Positions 1 to 8,661 of a DNA stretch of 38,362 nucleotides are shown here, one piece after another. Source of the DNA: Paludibacteraceae bacterium (GTDB lineage Bacteria > Bacteroidota > Bacteroidia > Bacteroidales > Paludibacteraceae); the NCBI GenBank assembly GCA_029974315.1, contig JARKSE010000030.1:1-38362 (forward strand), read 5' to 3'. Made by a program: the position numbers and the translations under genes. The notes beneath the pieces were generated by a model, which worked only from the letters and a program-made list of their open reading frames with translations, searched no databases and had not been told where the DNA came from. Positions within the stretch are counted from its first letter, which is position 1, and each line of letters opens with the position of its first letter.

Positions 1-2072
1 ACTTGTAATAACACGTTGAAAACATCGGGATGTGCTTTTTCAATTTCATCAAACAACACAACGCTATATGGTTTGCGTCGAATAGCTTCGGTCAATTGTC
101 CGCCTTCGTCGTATCCTACGTATCCAGGAGGCGCTCCTATTAAGCGTGTAGCACTAAATTTTTCCTGATATTCGCTCATATCAATACGTGTCATCATATT
201 TTCGTCGTCGAATAAATAATCGGCCAACGCTTTGGCTAATTCGGTTTTACCAACGCCCGTAGTTCCTAGGAAAATAAACGAACCGATAGGACGTTTTGGG
301 TCTTGCAATCCAGCACGACTTCGTCTGATGGCATCGCTTACCGCTACTATGGCATCTTCTTGACCAACAACACGTTTGTGCAATTCATCTTCGAGGTGTA
401 ATAGTTTTTCGCGTTCGCTTTGAATCATTTTGGTAACTGGAATGCCAGTCCAACGACTCACAACTTCTGCAATATCTTCAGCATCAACTTCTTCTTTGAT
501 AAGCGCACTGCCATGTTGCATGGCTTTCAGTTGTTCTTTGCTTTGAGCAATTGCCTCTTCGGCAGCTTTGATTTTTCCGTAACGAATTTCGGCTACTTTC
601 CCATAATCGCCTTCGCGTTCAGCCTTTTCAGCTTCATATTTCAGTTGTTCAATATCAATTTTGGATTGTTGAATTTTATCAATCAACGCCTTTTCGCTAC
701 TCCATTTCGCGCGCATTTTTTGACTTTCTTCTTTCAAATTGGCAATTTCTTTACCTAATTGTTCTAGTTTTAATGTATCGTTTTCGCGTTTAATAGCCTC
801 ACGTTCAATCTCTAATTGTTTAATGGTACGTTCAATTGTATCCAACTCTTCGGGCACGCTATCTACCTCCAAACGTAATTTAGCAGCAGCTTCGTCCATC
901 AAGTCGATGGCTTTATCTGGCAAAAATCGATCGGTAATATAACGATTTGATAACTCTACGGCTGCAATGATGGCATCGTCTTTAATACGCACTTTGTGAT
1001 GGTTTTCATAACGTTCTTTCAAACCACGTAAAATAGAGACGGTACTTGCTTCATCAGGTTCGTTGACCATTACAATCTGGAAACGACGTTCAAGGGCCTT
1101 ATCTTTTTCAAAATATTTTTGATATTCATCTAATGTTGTTGCACCTATAGAACGTAATTCACCCCGAGCTAATGCCGGTTTTAGAATATTGGCAGCGTCC
1201 ATGGCTCCTTCACCTTTACCTGCTCCAACTAACATATGAATTTCGTCAATAAAAAGAATAATTTCACCTTCGGCTTTGATTACCTCATTAACAACAGCTT
1301 TTAAACGTTCTTCAAACTCACCTTTATACTTAGCACCAGCTACTAAAGCACCCATATCCAAGCTGAAAATTTGTTTTGTTTTCAAATTTTCGGGCACGTC
1401 ACCACGTATAATACGGTGTGCTAAACCTTCGGCAATAGCAGTTTTACCTGTACCGGGTTCACCAATTAAAATAGGATTATTTTTAGTACGGCGACTTAAT
1501 ATCTGTAAAACACGACGAATTTCCTCGTCACGTCCAATCACAGGATCAAGTTTGCCACTTCGGGCACGTTCATTTAAATTGATAGCATATTTTTCGAGTG
1601 ATTGATACGTAGACTCTGCACCTTGATCTTTGACTCTGTTACCTTGGCGCAATTCTGTAATTGCTGCACGCAATGCATTTGCTGTGATGCCTGCATCTTG
1701 AAACATTTTTTGTACAGCATTCTTTTTATCACACAGAGCCAACAAAAGGTATTCGAGCGACACAAATTCGTCACCATCTTTTTGAGCCAGTTCTTCAGCT
1801 CGCAAGAGAACATCGCTACTTTCACGGCTCAAATAGGGCTCGCCTCCACTTACTTTTGGATAACTAGCTACCATATTGTCAGTAATAGCCGTAACCGATG
1901 CCGTATTTACAGACAATTTACCAAATAAAAACTGTAACACATTTTCGCCTTTTTCGAGAATGGCTTTTAAAATGTGTGGCGTTTCTATGGCTTGTTGACC
2001 ATTTTGAGAAACCAATTCAACAGCACGTTGAACAGTTTCCTGCGCTTTGAGTGTAAATTTGTTGAAGTTCAT
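1..2072 (-). CDS. clpB: ClpB disaggregase (AAA+ chaperone), 3' end outside window
   Basis: ClpB is the hexameric ATP-dependent disaggregase that works with DnaK to pull proteins out of aggregates in the cytoplasm. Translation of the minus strand from ATG 2072-2070 gives 690 uninterrupted codons to the window edge. Seen in order: Clp N-domain (about 1-145), first AAA+ module with Walker A GEPGTGKT (about 200-207) and Walker B ILFIDEIH (about 270-277), a long charged coiled-coil middle domain (about 400-520), and the second AAA+ module with Walker A GTTGVGKT (about 602-609) and Walker [15 protein letters not shown] near 670. The middle domain separates ClpB from ClpA and ClpC. Families are about 860 residues, so some 170 C-terminal residues lie beyond position 1; this is an edge effect, not a truncation. 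It lies downstream of gmk on the same strand, separated by a terminator, so it probably has its own promoter, but I see no perfect -7 element. Confidence 0.97.
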   Translation of the reverse strand, partial: MNFNKFTLKAQETVQRAVELVSQNGQQAIETPHILKAILEKGENVLQFLFGKLSVNTASVTAITDNMVASYPKVSGGEPYLSRESSDVLLRAEELAQKDGDEFVSLEYLLLALCDKKNAVQKMFQDAGITANALRAAITELRQGNRVKDQGAESTYQSLEKYAINLNERARSGKLDPVIGRDEEIRRVLQILSRRTKNNPILIGEPGTGKTAIAEGLAHRIIRGDVPENLKTKQIFSLDMGALVAGAKYKGEFEERLKAVVNEVIKAEGEIILFIDEIHMLVGAGKGEGAMDAANILKPALARGELRSIGATTLDEYQKYFEKDKALERRFQIVMVNEPDEASTVSILRGLKERYENHHKVRIKDDAIIAAVELSNRYITDRFLPDKAIDLMDEAAAKLRLEVDSVPEELDTIERTIKQLEIEREAIKRENDTLKLEQLGKEIANLKEESQKMRAKWSSEKALIDKIQQSKIDIEQLKYEAEKAEREGDYGKVAEIRYGKIKAAEEAIAQSKEQLKAMQHGSALIKEEVDAEDIAEVVSRWTGIPVTKMIQSEREKLLHLEDELHKRVVGQEDAIVAVSDAIRRSRAGLQDPKRPIGSFIFLGTTGVGKTELAKALADYLFDDENMMTRIDMSEYQEKFSATRLIGAPPGYVGYDEGGQLTEAIRRKPYSVVLFDEIEKAHPDVFNVLLQ

Positions 2073-2128
2073 AATTTATTTAGTTTTAAGGGTTTTCTAA
2101 ATTTCGCTATTATTTTTACAAAAGGAGT

Positions 2129-2155
2129 GCCAACACATATTTATGAAAATATGGC
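2129..2155. repeat. Inverted repeat upstream of clpB
   Basis: CATATTT (2136-2142) and AAATATG (2047+100 = 2147-2153) form a perfect 7-base inverted repeat with a 4-base spacer. A looser outer pair GCCA/TGGC (2129-2132 and 2152-2155) competes with it. It lies 64-83 bases upstream of the clpB start, between the gmk terminator and clpB. An operator for a heat-shock regulator is one possibility; chance in AT-rich DNA is another. Confidence 0.3.
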
Positions 2156-2204
2156 AGTAAAAGAATAACAAAATAGGACAAATTGACATGATTTTAACCA
2201 CAAA

Positions 2205-2231
2205 AAAGACGTACCTAAAAGCTACGTCTTT
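2205..2231 (-). terminator. Rho-independent terminator after gmk
   Basis: Perfect 9-base stem (2205-2213 with 2223-2231), 9-base loop. On the minus strand the stem is followed by six T (complement of 2202-2207). It ends the yicC-gmk transcript before clpB. Confidence 0.85.
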
Positions 2232-2258
2232 ATTATTATACAAAATTTATGTGGTTAA

Positions 2259-2828
2259 CTATTTTTCAAGAAATGCAAACACTGCCTTTTCTGTTTCTTG
2301 TTGGGCTTTTTCTAAATTATCATTTACAATAATAAGATCAAATTCAGGAGCAAACTGCATTTCCCATTTCGCTTTACTCACTCGTTTAGCAATCATCTCT
2401 TCAGAATCGGTTGCGCGCATGACCAATCGGCGATGCAACTCCTCTACCGATGGTGGTTGTATAAATAGAGCCAAAGCTTGGTCACCATAAAGTTTTTTGA
2501 TAGCCAATCCGCCTTTTACATCAACATCAAACAAGATGTGTTTCCCAGAATTGAGCACACGTTCCACTTCCGATTTCAACGTGCCATAGAAGCAATCAGG
2601 ATACACTTCTTCATATTCAATAAAAGCGTTTTCGGCTATTTTTTGCTTAAACTCTTCACAAGTCATGAAAAAATACTCCACTCCCAGCTTTTCTGTACCT
2701 CGCGGTGCACGACTTGTAGCAGAGATAGAAAAGCCAAAATCAATTCCACTATGATCAATAAGATGTTTTACAATAGTGCTTTTACCAGATCCAGAGGGTG
2801 CTGAAAATATAATAAGTTTACCTTTCAT
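2259..2828 (-). CDS. gmk: Guanylate kinase
   Basis: Phosphorylates GMP (and dGMP) to GDP with ATP, an essential cytoplasmic step of guanine nucleotide synthesis. The 189-residue product has the family's usual length. Visible: P-loop APSGSGKST at about residues 10-18, the GMP-binding block with SATSRAPRGTEKLGVEYFF (about 37-55), the E-Y-E/YGT segment (about 71-83) and VDVKGG (about 100-105). It starts 6 bases after the yicC stop, so the two form one minus-strand unit; gmk next to yicC is a very common arrangement across bacteria. No frame damage is seen. Confidence 0.98.
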   Translation of the reverse strand: MKGKLIIFSAPSGSGKSTIVKHLIDHSGIDFGFSISATSRAPRGTEKLGVEYFFMTCEEFKQKIAENAFIEYEEVYPDCFYGTLKSEVERVLNSGKHILFDVDVKGGLAIKKLYGDQALALFIQPPSVEELHRRLVMRATDSEEMIAKRVSKAKWEMQFAPEFDLIIVNDNLEKAQQETEKAVFAFLEK

Positions 2829-2834
2829 AGATCA

Positions 2835-3710
2835 CTATAAAACATTAATTATCTGCTCTTTAATTTGTTCCAATTCATCTTTCATTTGAACTACAAGAAT
2901 CTGCATTTCGCTGTGGTTTGATTTAGAACCTAACGTATTGATTTCGCGTCCCATTTCTTGAGTAATAAAACCAAGTTTTTTACCAGCAGTACTTTCATGA
3001 CGCATTGTCTCCAAAAAATAATTCAAATGGTTATTTAGACGCAGTTTTTCTTCATTTACATCAAGTTTTTCGATGTAAAAAATTAGTTCTTGTTCTAATC
3101 GGTTTCGGTCAATAGTTACCTTATCCTCCATAGCTTGTAGATTTTCTTCTAAGCGTGCCTTTATTTTAGCAATGCGTTCGCCTTCATACTGGTCTACCTC
3201 GTTGAGTAATGAGGAAAGACGCTCTATTTTACTCACAAACATTGCTTCAAGAGCTTTACCCTCTTGCACACGAAACTCAATAAGTTGCTCTATCGCTTCA
3301 TTGATTGTTTTTACAATAAAATCCCACTCATCATCTTCAACCGAAGTACTTTCCGACTTTAAAACATCAGGCAAACGCAACAAAACTTCCATCCAATTTT
3401 CAGGAATGGGAACGTTTAATTTTTCAGCAGTTTCTGTAATTTGATGGTAATAATTCTCAATTACCGTTTGGTTAATGTGGTTTACAACTTGAGAGCCTGC
3501 ATCTTCGATATACAATGCAAAATCAACTTTTCCACGCTCCAATCTTTGTGTGATAAGATTGCGTATTTCGATGTCTTTTTCGCGATACAGCAGAGCTATG
3601 CGTGTTGACACATCTATCTGTTTGCTATTAAGCGATTTAATTTCTACAGTAATTTTTTTATTGTTATATTCGCAAGAGGCCTTTCCATAACCTGTCATCG
3701 ATAAAATCAT
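2835..3710 (-). CDS. yicC: YicC/YloC-family endoribonuclease
   Basis: The YicC family has been described as hexameric endoribonucleases that cleave structured RNA, and E. coli YicC is linked to decay of the RyhB small RNA; the role in Bacteroidota is inferred. The 291-residue length is typical. Diagnostic features: N-terminal MILSMTGYGKA; a basic/acidic alpha-helical middle; and the conserved C-terminal DUF1732 region EMGREINTLGSKSNHSE (about 253-269), which holds conserved acidic residues. A long helical stretch about residues 160-215 is rich in E, K and R. It is the first gene of the yicC-gmk unit, with a -7 element TAAATTTG just upstream (3741-3748). Confidence 0.95.
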   Translation of the reverse strand: MILSMTGYGKASCEYNNKKITVEIKSLNSKQIDVSTRIALLYREKDIEIRNLITQRLERGKVDFALYIEDAGSQVVNHINQTVIENYYHQITETAEKLNVPIPENWMEVLLRLPDVLKSESTSVEDDEWDFIVKTINEAIEQLIEFRVQEGKALEAMFVSKIERLSSLLNEVDQYEGERIAKIKARLEENLQAMEDKVTIDRNRLEQELIFYIEKLDVNEEKLRLNNHLNYFLETMRHESTAGKKLGFITQEMGREINTLGSKSNHSEMQILVVQMKDELEQIKEQIINVL

Positions 3711-3740
3711 AGGCTAACATTTAAGTAAATTTATGAAATG

Positions 3741-3748
3741 CAAATTTA
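3741..3748 (-). promoter_or_regulatory. Bacteroidota -7 element for yicC-gmk
   Basis: Minus strand reads TAAATTTG, a full match to TAnnTTTG, 31 bases upstream of the yicC ATG. I see no clear TTG at the -33 position. Confidence 0.6.
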
Positions 3749-3832
3749 CAATTTCTTTTCCGAATAATAACTCTTTTTAGCAAATGCTTATAAAATGAAC
3801 GTCAAGCATTCTGAAATATAAATTAAAATGCG

Positions 3833-3840
3833 TATCTTTG
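3833..3840 (+). promoter_or_regulatory. Bacteroidota -7 element for tsaB
   Basis: TATCTTTG, a full TAnnTTTG match, 23 bases before the tsaB ATG. Together with the yicC element it makes a divergent promoter region of 153 bases (3711-3863). Confidence 0.7.
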
Positions 3841-3863
3841 CAAGTGTTGAGTTTTTATAACCG

Positions 3864-4559
3864 ATGGCTACTATTTTGCATATAGAAACAGCTACTGACG
3901 TATGCTCCACTGCACTTTCAGAACATGGAGAGTTGTTGTTTTCTAAAATTTCTTTCGAAGGTCCTGCACACGCCACTAATCTTCCTCTATTCATAGAAGA
4001 AACGCTTGATTTTGCACGCAAACACAACAAACTACCCAATGCCATTGCAGTAAGTTCAGGTCCTGGTTCTTACACAGGTTTACGCATTGGTGTATCTACA
4101 GCAAAAGGTTTGTGTTACGGATTAGAAGCGAAACTTATTGCAGTCAATACATTACGGTTAATTACACAAAATGCTTTGTTGCACATAAAAGAGGCTAACG
4201 CTCTTATTTGTCCGCTTATCGATGCTCGACGCATGGAGGTTTATACTGCGATATATGATGAAAATTTGAATGAAATACAACCTGTTGAAGCAAAAATAAT
4301 AGACGAATCGGCATTTATTGATTTACTTGACCAACGGATTGTCTATTTTTGTGGTAATGGTGCCGAAAAATGTAAAACGCTGATAACGCATTCAAATGCT
4401 CGTTTTTTAGCTGATATACATCCATTAGCTAATCATATGATTCACTTAGCCGAAGAGGCTTATCAGGCTTGTCTGTTTGAAGATGTGGCCTATTTTGAAC
4501 CGTTCTATTTAAAAGAATTTCAAGCTACAGTTAGCAAAAAATCAATTATCAATTCCTAA
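3864..4559 (+). CDS. tsaB: tRNA t6A synthesis protein TsaB
   Basis: TsaB is the partner of TsaD (with TsaE and TsaC) that makes N6-threonylcarbamoyladenosine at position 37 of ANN-decoding tRNAs. It has the ASKHA fold but lacks the catalytic metal site. The 231-residue product begins MATILHIETATDVCSTALS, then the family signature SSGPGSYTGLRIGVSTAKG (about 65-83), followed by AVNTLRLI. Length is normal for TsaB and too short for TsaD. It starts right after a -7 element and is followed 4 bases later by the DUF4290 gene, so the two are probably cotranscribed. Confidence 0.96.
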   Translation: MATILHIETATDVCSTALSEHGELLFSKISFEGPAHATNLPLFIEETLDFARKHNKLPNAIAVSSGPGSYTGLRIGVSTAKGLCYGLEAKLIAVNTLRLITQNALLHIKEANALICPLIDARRMEVYTAIYDENLNEIQPVEAKIIDESAFIDLLDQRIVYFCGNGAEKCKTLITHSNARFLADIHPLANHMIHLAEEAYQACLFEDVAYFEPFYLKEFQATVSKKSIINS

Positions 4560-4563
4560 ATAT

Positions 4564-5187
4564 ATGAAATATTCTCAAAAGACCGATTTAATTTTACCAG
4601 AATATGGACGTAATATTCAACAAATGGTAACACACGCTGTTACAATAGAAGATCGTTCTGAACGTACACGTTGTGCTAAAACCATTATCGATATTATGGG
4701 TAATATGTTCCCCTACCTGCGTGACGTTGACGGCTTTAAACATAAATTGTGGGACCATCTTGCTATTATGTCGGAATTTAAACTCGACATTGATTATCCA
4801 TTTGAAGTAGTAAAACCAACTTCGTTACATCAAAAGCCGGAAAAAATTCCTTATAACACACAACATATCCGCTACATGCATTATGGTCGTCTATTGGAAA
4901 CGCTTATCAAAAAAACAGTAGAATATCCCGAAGGCGAACGTCGTGAAGATTTGATTGATTTAATAGCTAACCACATGAAAAAAAGCTATTTAACATGGAA
5001 TAAGGAAGTGGTCGAGGATGGTAAAATATTTGATGATTTACGCGAATTATCGCAAGGTAATATCAATATAAATTCAGAATCGCTGACGTTAACCGCTTCG
5101 CGTGATATTATGAATAGAGGTCGCTCTACTAGCAAAAATCACAATAATAAAACAAGAAATAAAAATAGTAATCGGAATAAGAAATAA
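4564..5187 (+). CDS. DUF4290 family protein, Bacteroidota-specific
   Basis: This 207-residue protein belongs to DUF4290, a family of unknown function known, as far as I recall, only from Bacteroidota, where it often sits beside cell-wall or core genes. The N-terminal 170 residues look like a compact soluble helical domain (RNIQQMVTHAVTIEDRSERTRCAKTII near the start; IRYMHYGRLLETLIKK at about 99-114). No signal peptide or membrane segment is visible. The last 25 or so residues (from about 183) are a low-complexity tail rich in Asn, Lys, Arg and Ser, plausibly disordered and able to bind nucleic acid; that is inference. It follows tsaB by 4 bases, and its stop is separated by 1 base from the convergent HsdR_N gene. 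Confidence 0.85.
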   Translation: MKYSQKTDLILPEYGRNIQQMVTHAVTIEDRSERTRCAKTIIDIMGNMFPYLRDVDGFKHKLWDHLAIMSEFKLDIDYPFEVVKPTSLHQKPEKIPYNTQHIRYMHYGRLLETLIKKTVEYPEGERREDLIDLIANHMKKSYLTWNKEVVEDGKIFDDLRELSQGNININSESLTLTASRDIMNRGRSTSKNHNNKTRNKNSNRNKK

Positions 5188-5188
5188 G

Positions 5189-5650
5189 TTATCTCGTTGC
5201 TAGAAGATTTGAATACGATAAGATATCTGGATTAAAAAGATACCGTTTATTGGCAACATCCACTTTGCAAAAAATATGTGTCAATCCATTGCTAACGAGC
5301 AAAAAAGGAACTTGTAAATTAAGATTATAAACCGCTATTTGGTCAAATACAGCTTGTGTTAACCGCACATGAGGTGCTTTGTATTCAACAATCATTAATG
5401 GTTTATAATTTTCGTCATAAACGACTGTGTCGCAGCGTTTTATAAGTCCATTGTACGTAATAGTGGTTTCGTTGCTTAAACGTGTTGGTGGCACTTCAAG
5501 TGCTTCGATAAGATGAGTTATCATATTTTGACGAACCCACTCTTCTGGCGTCAACGTTACATAGCGACGTCGAATACGATCAAAAATCTGTTGCTTTGTA
5601 CCAACAGTTTTAATCTTGAAGTTATAAGCAGGTAAGTTTAATTTGACCAT
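5189..5650 (-). CDS. Orphan HsdR N-terminal-like nuclease domain protein
   Basis: A 153-residue stand-alone protein matching the N-terminal (HSDR_N) domain of type I restriction R subunits, without the helicase domains and with no HsdM or HsdS nearby. The PD-(D/E)xK nuclease pattern is present: D74 in RCDTVVYD, E89-Y-K91 in IVEYKAP, and the QxxxY motif Q104-Y108 (DQIAVYN). The N-terminal part (IFDRIRRRYVTLTPEEWVRQN, about 22-42) is typical of the Bacteroidota orphan version. The catalytic residues suggest an active metal-dependent nuclease, perhaps in DNA repair or processing rather than defence, since its neighbours are housekeeping genes (amn, holA). That role is inference. Expressed from its own divergent promoter (5670-5677). 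Confidence 0.85.
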   Translation of the reverse strand: MVKLNLPAYNFKIKTVGTKQQIFDRIRRRYVTLTPEEWVRQNMITHLIEALEVPPTRLSNETTITYNGLIKRCDTVVYDENYKPLMIVEYKAPHVRLTQAVFDQIAVYNLNLQVPFLLVSNGLTHIFCKVDVANKRYLFNPDILSYSNLLATR

Positions 5651-5669
5651 ATTCTAAAATTTCCGAATA

Positions 5670-5677
5670 CAAAGATA
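5670..5677 (-). promoter_or_regulatory. Bacteroidota -7 element for HsdR_N gene
   Basis: Minus strand reads TATCTTTG, a full match, 20 bases before the ATG at 5650. It abuts the start of the divergent amn gene. Confidence 0.65.
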
Positions 5678-5700
5678 ATAAAATGAAAGATAATATTGCT

Positions 5701-6474
5701 ATGAAAACAAAAGAGGATATCGTAAAAAATTGGTTAGTGCGCTATACACAACGACCGCTCGAACAATTCGATAAATATATATTGTTGTGCAATTTCAATA
5801 ATTATGTAGAGAAATTTGCTGAAATGTTTAACGTACCCGTGGTTGGTGTTAAAAGTAATATGCCAAATGCTTCAGCCAATGGCATTACTATTATCAATTT
5901 TGGAATAGGTAGTCCTAACGCGGCGTTAATTATGGATTTATTGTCAGCAATTAGTCCTAAGGCTGTTCTCTTTTTAGGAAAATGTGGTGGTTTAAAAGAT
6001 AAAAATCAAATTGGCGATTACATTTTACCTAGTGCTGCTATTCGTGGTGATGGTACTTCAAATGACTACTTTCCACCTGAAATCCCCGCTTTACCTGCGT
6101 TTAACTTACAACGTTCAGTATCATCAAATATCCGTGATTTCGGACATGATTATTGGACTGGAACGGTTTATACAACCAACCGTCGCGTATGGGAACACGA
6201 TGAAAAATTCAAAGAAACATTACGAATAACTCGTGCTCAAGCTATCGATATGGAAACAGCCACTCTATTCAGTGTTGGTTTTTTTAATTCTATTCCTACA
6301 GGTGCGTTATTGTTAGTATCTGATATGCCAATGCATGAAGCCGGTATAAAAACAGAAGAAAGTGACAAACAAGTGACTAAACAATTTGCCGAAGAACACT
6401 TAAGCATTGGTGTTAAATCGTTAGAATCTCTTCAAACTAACAGTAAAACAATCAAACACTTACGTTACGAATAA
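5701..6474 (+). CDS. amn: AMP nucleosidase
   Basis: Hydrolyses AMP to adenine and ribose 5-phosphate, adjusting the adenylate pool. The product matches the short Bacteroidota-type AMP nucleosidase of about 258 residues with the nucleoside phosphorylase fold: NFNNYVEKFAE near the start, ITIINFGIGSPNAALIMDLL (about 63-82), LFLGKCGGL (about 94-102), GDGTSNDYFPPE (about 118-129), and the catalytic-face segment IDMETATLFSVG (about 186-197). I place the start at ATG 5701 because homologues begin MKTKEDIV; an in-frame ATG at 5683 would add five to six residues and overlap the leader of the divergent gene. The stop overlaps the holA ATG by one base (TAATG), suggesting translational coupling. Confidence 0.95.
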   Translation: MKTKEDIVKNWLVRYTQRPLEQFDKYILLCNFNNYVEKFAEMFNVPVVGVKSNMPNASANGITIINFGIGSPNAALIMDLLSAISPKAVLFLGKCGGLKDKNQIGDYILPSAAIRGDGTSNDYFPPEIPALPAFNLQRSVSSNIRDFGHDYWTGTVYTTNRRVWEHDEKFKETLRITRAQAIDMETATLFSVGFFNSIPTGALLLVSDMPMHEAGIKTEESDKQVTKQFAEEHLSIGVKSLESLQTNSKTIKHLRYE

Positions 6475-7490
6475 TGGCAAAACAAGTCTGGACATACGAA
6501 CAGCTGCTGGCTTCGCTAAAACGCAAAGAGTACAAGCCTGTATATATGCTTATGGGCGACGAGTCGTTCTATATCGATCAAATCTCCGATTATATAGAAG
6601 AACACGTTTTAACTGAAGAAGAAAAAGCATTCAACCAAACTATTTTATATGGTAAGGATACTACATTGACAGACATTATTATGGCCGCTAAGCGCTATCC
6701 TATGATGTCTCCGTATCAAGTTATCATTGTAAAAGAAGCACAACACATCAAAAATTTTGATGATTTACAGTTCTATTTAGAAAAACCTTTAAATACCACA
6801 TTATTAGTTTTTTGCTATAAATACAGCAAACTGGACGGGCGCAAAAAATCGACTCAAGAGATCGAAAAGAAAGGTATTCTATTTGAATCGAAAAAGTTGT
6901 ATGATAATCAGGTGGCTGGCTGGATAGAATCATATGTCAAATCGATGAATATCAGCATTAACAGCAAAGCTGCAAATATGTTGGCAGAATACCTTGGAAA
7001 TGATTTGACACGCATAGTTCACGAGGTTGAAAAGCTATTAATTACCAAACCCAAAGAACAAGCTTCTATTACGCCGGAATTGATCGAACGTAACATTGGA
7101 ATCAGCAAGGATTACAATAATTTTGAATTAGTTAGTGCTTTGACTAACAAGGATATACTCAAATGTAATCGCATTGTTGATTATTTTGGTAAGAACAGCA
7201 AAAACAATCCGTTAGTGGTGACAATTACCGTTATATTTAACTTTTTCTCTAATCTCTTACTTTACCACTCATTGAAAGATAAAAGTCAAATGAACGTGGC
7301 TAATGAACTCAAAATAAACCCCTATTTTGTTAAGGATTTTCAACAAGCGGCTAAACTATACAACTCCAGCAAAGTCACACAAGTTATCAGCGATATTCGT
7401 AAAGCAGACGTTCAGAGTAAGGGATTTGTCAATAGTTCCATTTCTGATTATGATCTATTGAAAGAATTGGTTTTCAAAATTTTACATTAA
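6474..7490 (+). CDS. holA: DNA polymerase III delta subunit
   Basis: Delta is the clamp-opening subunit of the replication clamp loader. The 338-residue product has the family length and pattern: N-terminal AAA-like domain with PVYMLMGDESFYIDQISDYIEE (about 19-40), the loop APYQVIIVKEAQ-type segment SPYQVIIVKEAQHIKNF (about 80-96), the helical lid with LAEYLGNDLTRIVHEVEKLL (about 165-184) and the C-terminal collar helices. No Walker A is expected in delta and none is present. Its start overlaps the amn stop by one base, and the next gene begins 18 bases after its stop, so it is the middle gene of an amn-holA-dehydrogenase unit. Confidence 0.95.
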   Translation: MAKQVWTYEQLLASLKRKEYKPVYMLMGDESFYIDQISDYIEEHVLTEEEKAFNQTILYGKDTTLTDIIMAAKRYPMMSPYQVIIVKEAQHIKNFDDLQFYLEKPLNTTLLVFCYKYSKLDGRKKSTQEIEKKGILFESKKLYDNQVAGWIESYVKSMNISINSKAANMLAEYLGNDLTRIVHEVEKLLITKPKEQASITPELIERNIGISKDYNNFELVSALTNKDILKCNRIVDYFGKNSKNNPLVVTITVIFNFFSNLLLYHSLKDKSQMNVANELKINPYFVKDFQQAAKLYNSSKVTQVISDIRKADVQSKGFVNSSISDYDLLKELVFKILH

Positions 7491-7508
7491 ATTCATTATT
7501 TGTCAGCT

Positions 7509-8465
7509 ATGGAAATTCTATTTACAACAAAACTACCTTTAGATGGTTTTTCATCACTAAGTGCTCATAAATTAATTATGCCTTCTGTTCCACGATTTTC
7601 ACGCGCTGAGTTAGAACGCTTGATTACACAGTGTGATGTGTTGGTTTCTACATTTGACTATCCGATAGAGAAAACACTGATAGAGAAAGCTCAACGCTTG
7701 AAATTGATAACGAATTTTGGGGTGGGATTTAATAATGTAGATATAGAGACAGCTGCACAACACCAAATAATAGTAACCAATACACCAGATCCCGTTATTG
7801 AACCAACAGCAGAACAAACAATGACCTTAATGCTTGCTGTGGCTCATCGTACAGCGGAACTCGACCGAAAAATGCGCCAAACTAACGACATAGAAATAGG
7901 CGTGATGAATAATTTAGGCATTAGTATTCATGGTAAAACTTTGGGGATAATCGGTCTTGGTAGAATTGGACAAGCTGTGGCAAAACGCGCATTAGCCTGC
8001 GGTATGCGCATTATTTATCATAATCGTAAACGTGCAGACAAAACCATAGAAGAAGTACTTCAAGCCACTTATGTCAGTTTTGATGAGTTGCTTACACAAT
8101 CTGATTTTATTTCATTACACCTACCCTATTACAAAGAATCACACCATTTAATAAACGAAGCGGCTTTTCAAAAAATGAAAAATGGTGCCACGCTTATCAA
8201 TACCGCACGTGGTGCTATTGTCGATGAACAAGCATTAATTAAAAATTTGAAAAATGGTAAACTTTGGGGTACAGCACTTGATGTGTTTGAAAAAGAGCCT
8301 CAAATTTCGCCCGAGTTATTTTCGCTTGACAATGTAGTACTCTCTCCTCACATTGGCACAGGAACTATTGATGGACGTTTGGCCATGTGTGAGTGGGTGT
8401 CTAAAAATATTCTGCACTTTGAAAAGCACGAATTTGACAAACTTGACTGGGTAAATAAGTTCTAA
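7509..8465 (+). CDS. D-2-hydroxyacid dehydrogenase, NAD-dependent
   Basis: A 318-residue member of the D-isomer specific 2-hydroxyacid dehydrogenase family (glyoxylate/hydroxypyruvate/phosphoglycerate reductase group). Visible: substrate-side NFGVGFNNVD (about 75-84), Rossmann motif GLGRIGQAV (about 146-154), the catalytic Arg in NTARGAIVD (about 230), catalytic Glu in LDVFEKEP (about 259) and catalytic His in LSPHIGTGT (about 280). There is no C-terminal ACT domain, so it is not a long-form SerA. The exact substrate cannot be read from the sequence. I chose ATG 7509 over the in-frame TTG at 7500 because the beta-strand MEILFTTKLP begins there. Last gene of the amn-holA unit; ends before a bidirectional terminator. 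Confidence 0.9.
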   Translation: MEILFTTKLPLDGFSSLSAHKLIMPSVPRFSRAELERLITQCDVLVSTFDYPIEKTLIEKAQRLKLITNFGVGFNNVDIETAAQHQIIVTNTPDPVIEPTAEQTMTLMLAVAHRTAELDRKMRQTNDIEIGVMNNLGISIHGKTLGIIGLGRIGQAVAKRALACGMRIIYHNRKRADKTIEEVLQATYVSFDELLTQSDFISLHLPYYKESHHLINEAAFQKMKNGATLINTARGAIVDEQALIKNLKNGKLWGTALDVFEKEPQISPELFSLDNVVLSPHIGTGTIDGRLAMCEWVSKNILHFEKHEFDKLDWVNKF

Positions 8466-8612
8466 AAGTCTCAAATAATTTTTCAATTTCAACTTTTACT
8501 CTAAATCAGAAGAAATAATAAATACGTCATTTAAAGGTACTTAATAGTGCTTTTTATATTGTCAGTAATGAGTAAGTAGCAAAGTAAAATAAACATCACA
8601 TATTGAACAAAT

Positions 8613-8647
8613 AAAAAATAGAGCAGAAAAAATCTGCTCTATTTTTT
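8613..8647. terminator. Bidirectional terminator between dehydrogenase and nifJ
   Basis: Perfect 15-base stem (8613-8627 with 8633-8647), loop AAAAA, with A-run and T-run flanks that serve both strands. The rest of 8466-8661 is AT-rich and I see no gene in it; a weaker hairpin lies near 8533-8554. Confidence 0.85.
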
Positions 8648-8661
8648 TATTATGATATGAA

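Noticed and set aside
1-2072. Truncated clpB pseudogene
   Set aside because: The frame is open to position 1, so the missing C-terminus is due to the window edge; the same applies to the porin gene at the other end.
5189-5650. Type I restriction-modification system
   Set aside because: Only the N-terminal nuclease-like domain is present, with no helicase part and no hsdM or hsdS within the window.
8466-8612. Small gene or RNA in the gap after the dehydrogenase
   Set aside because: No convincing open frame, promoter or stable fold; only a weak hairpin near 8533-8554.
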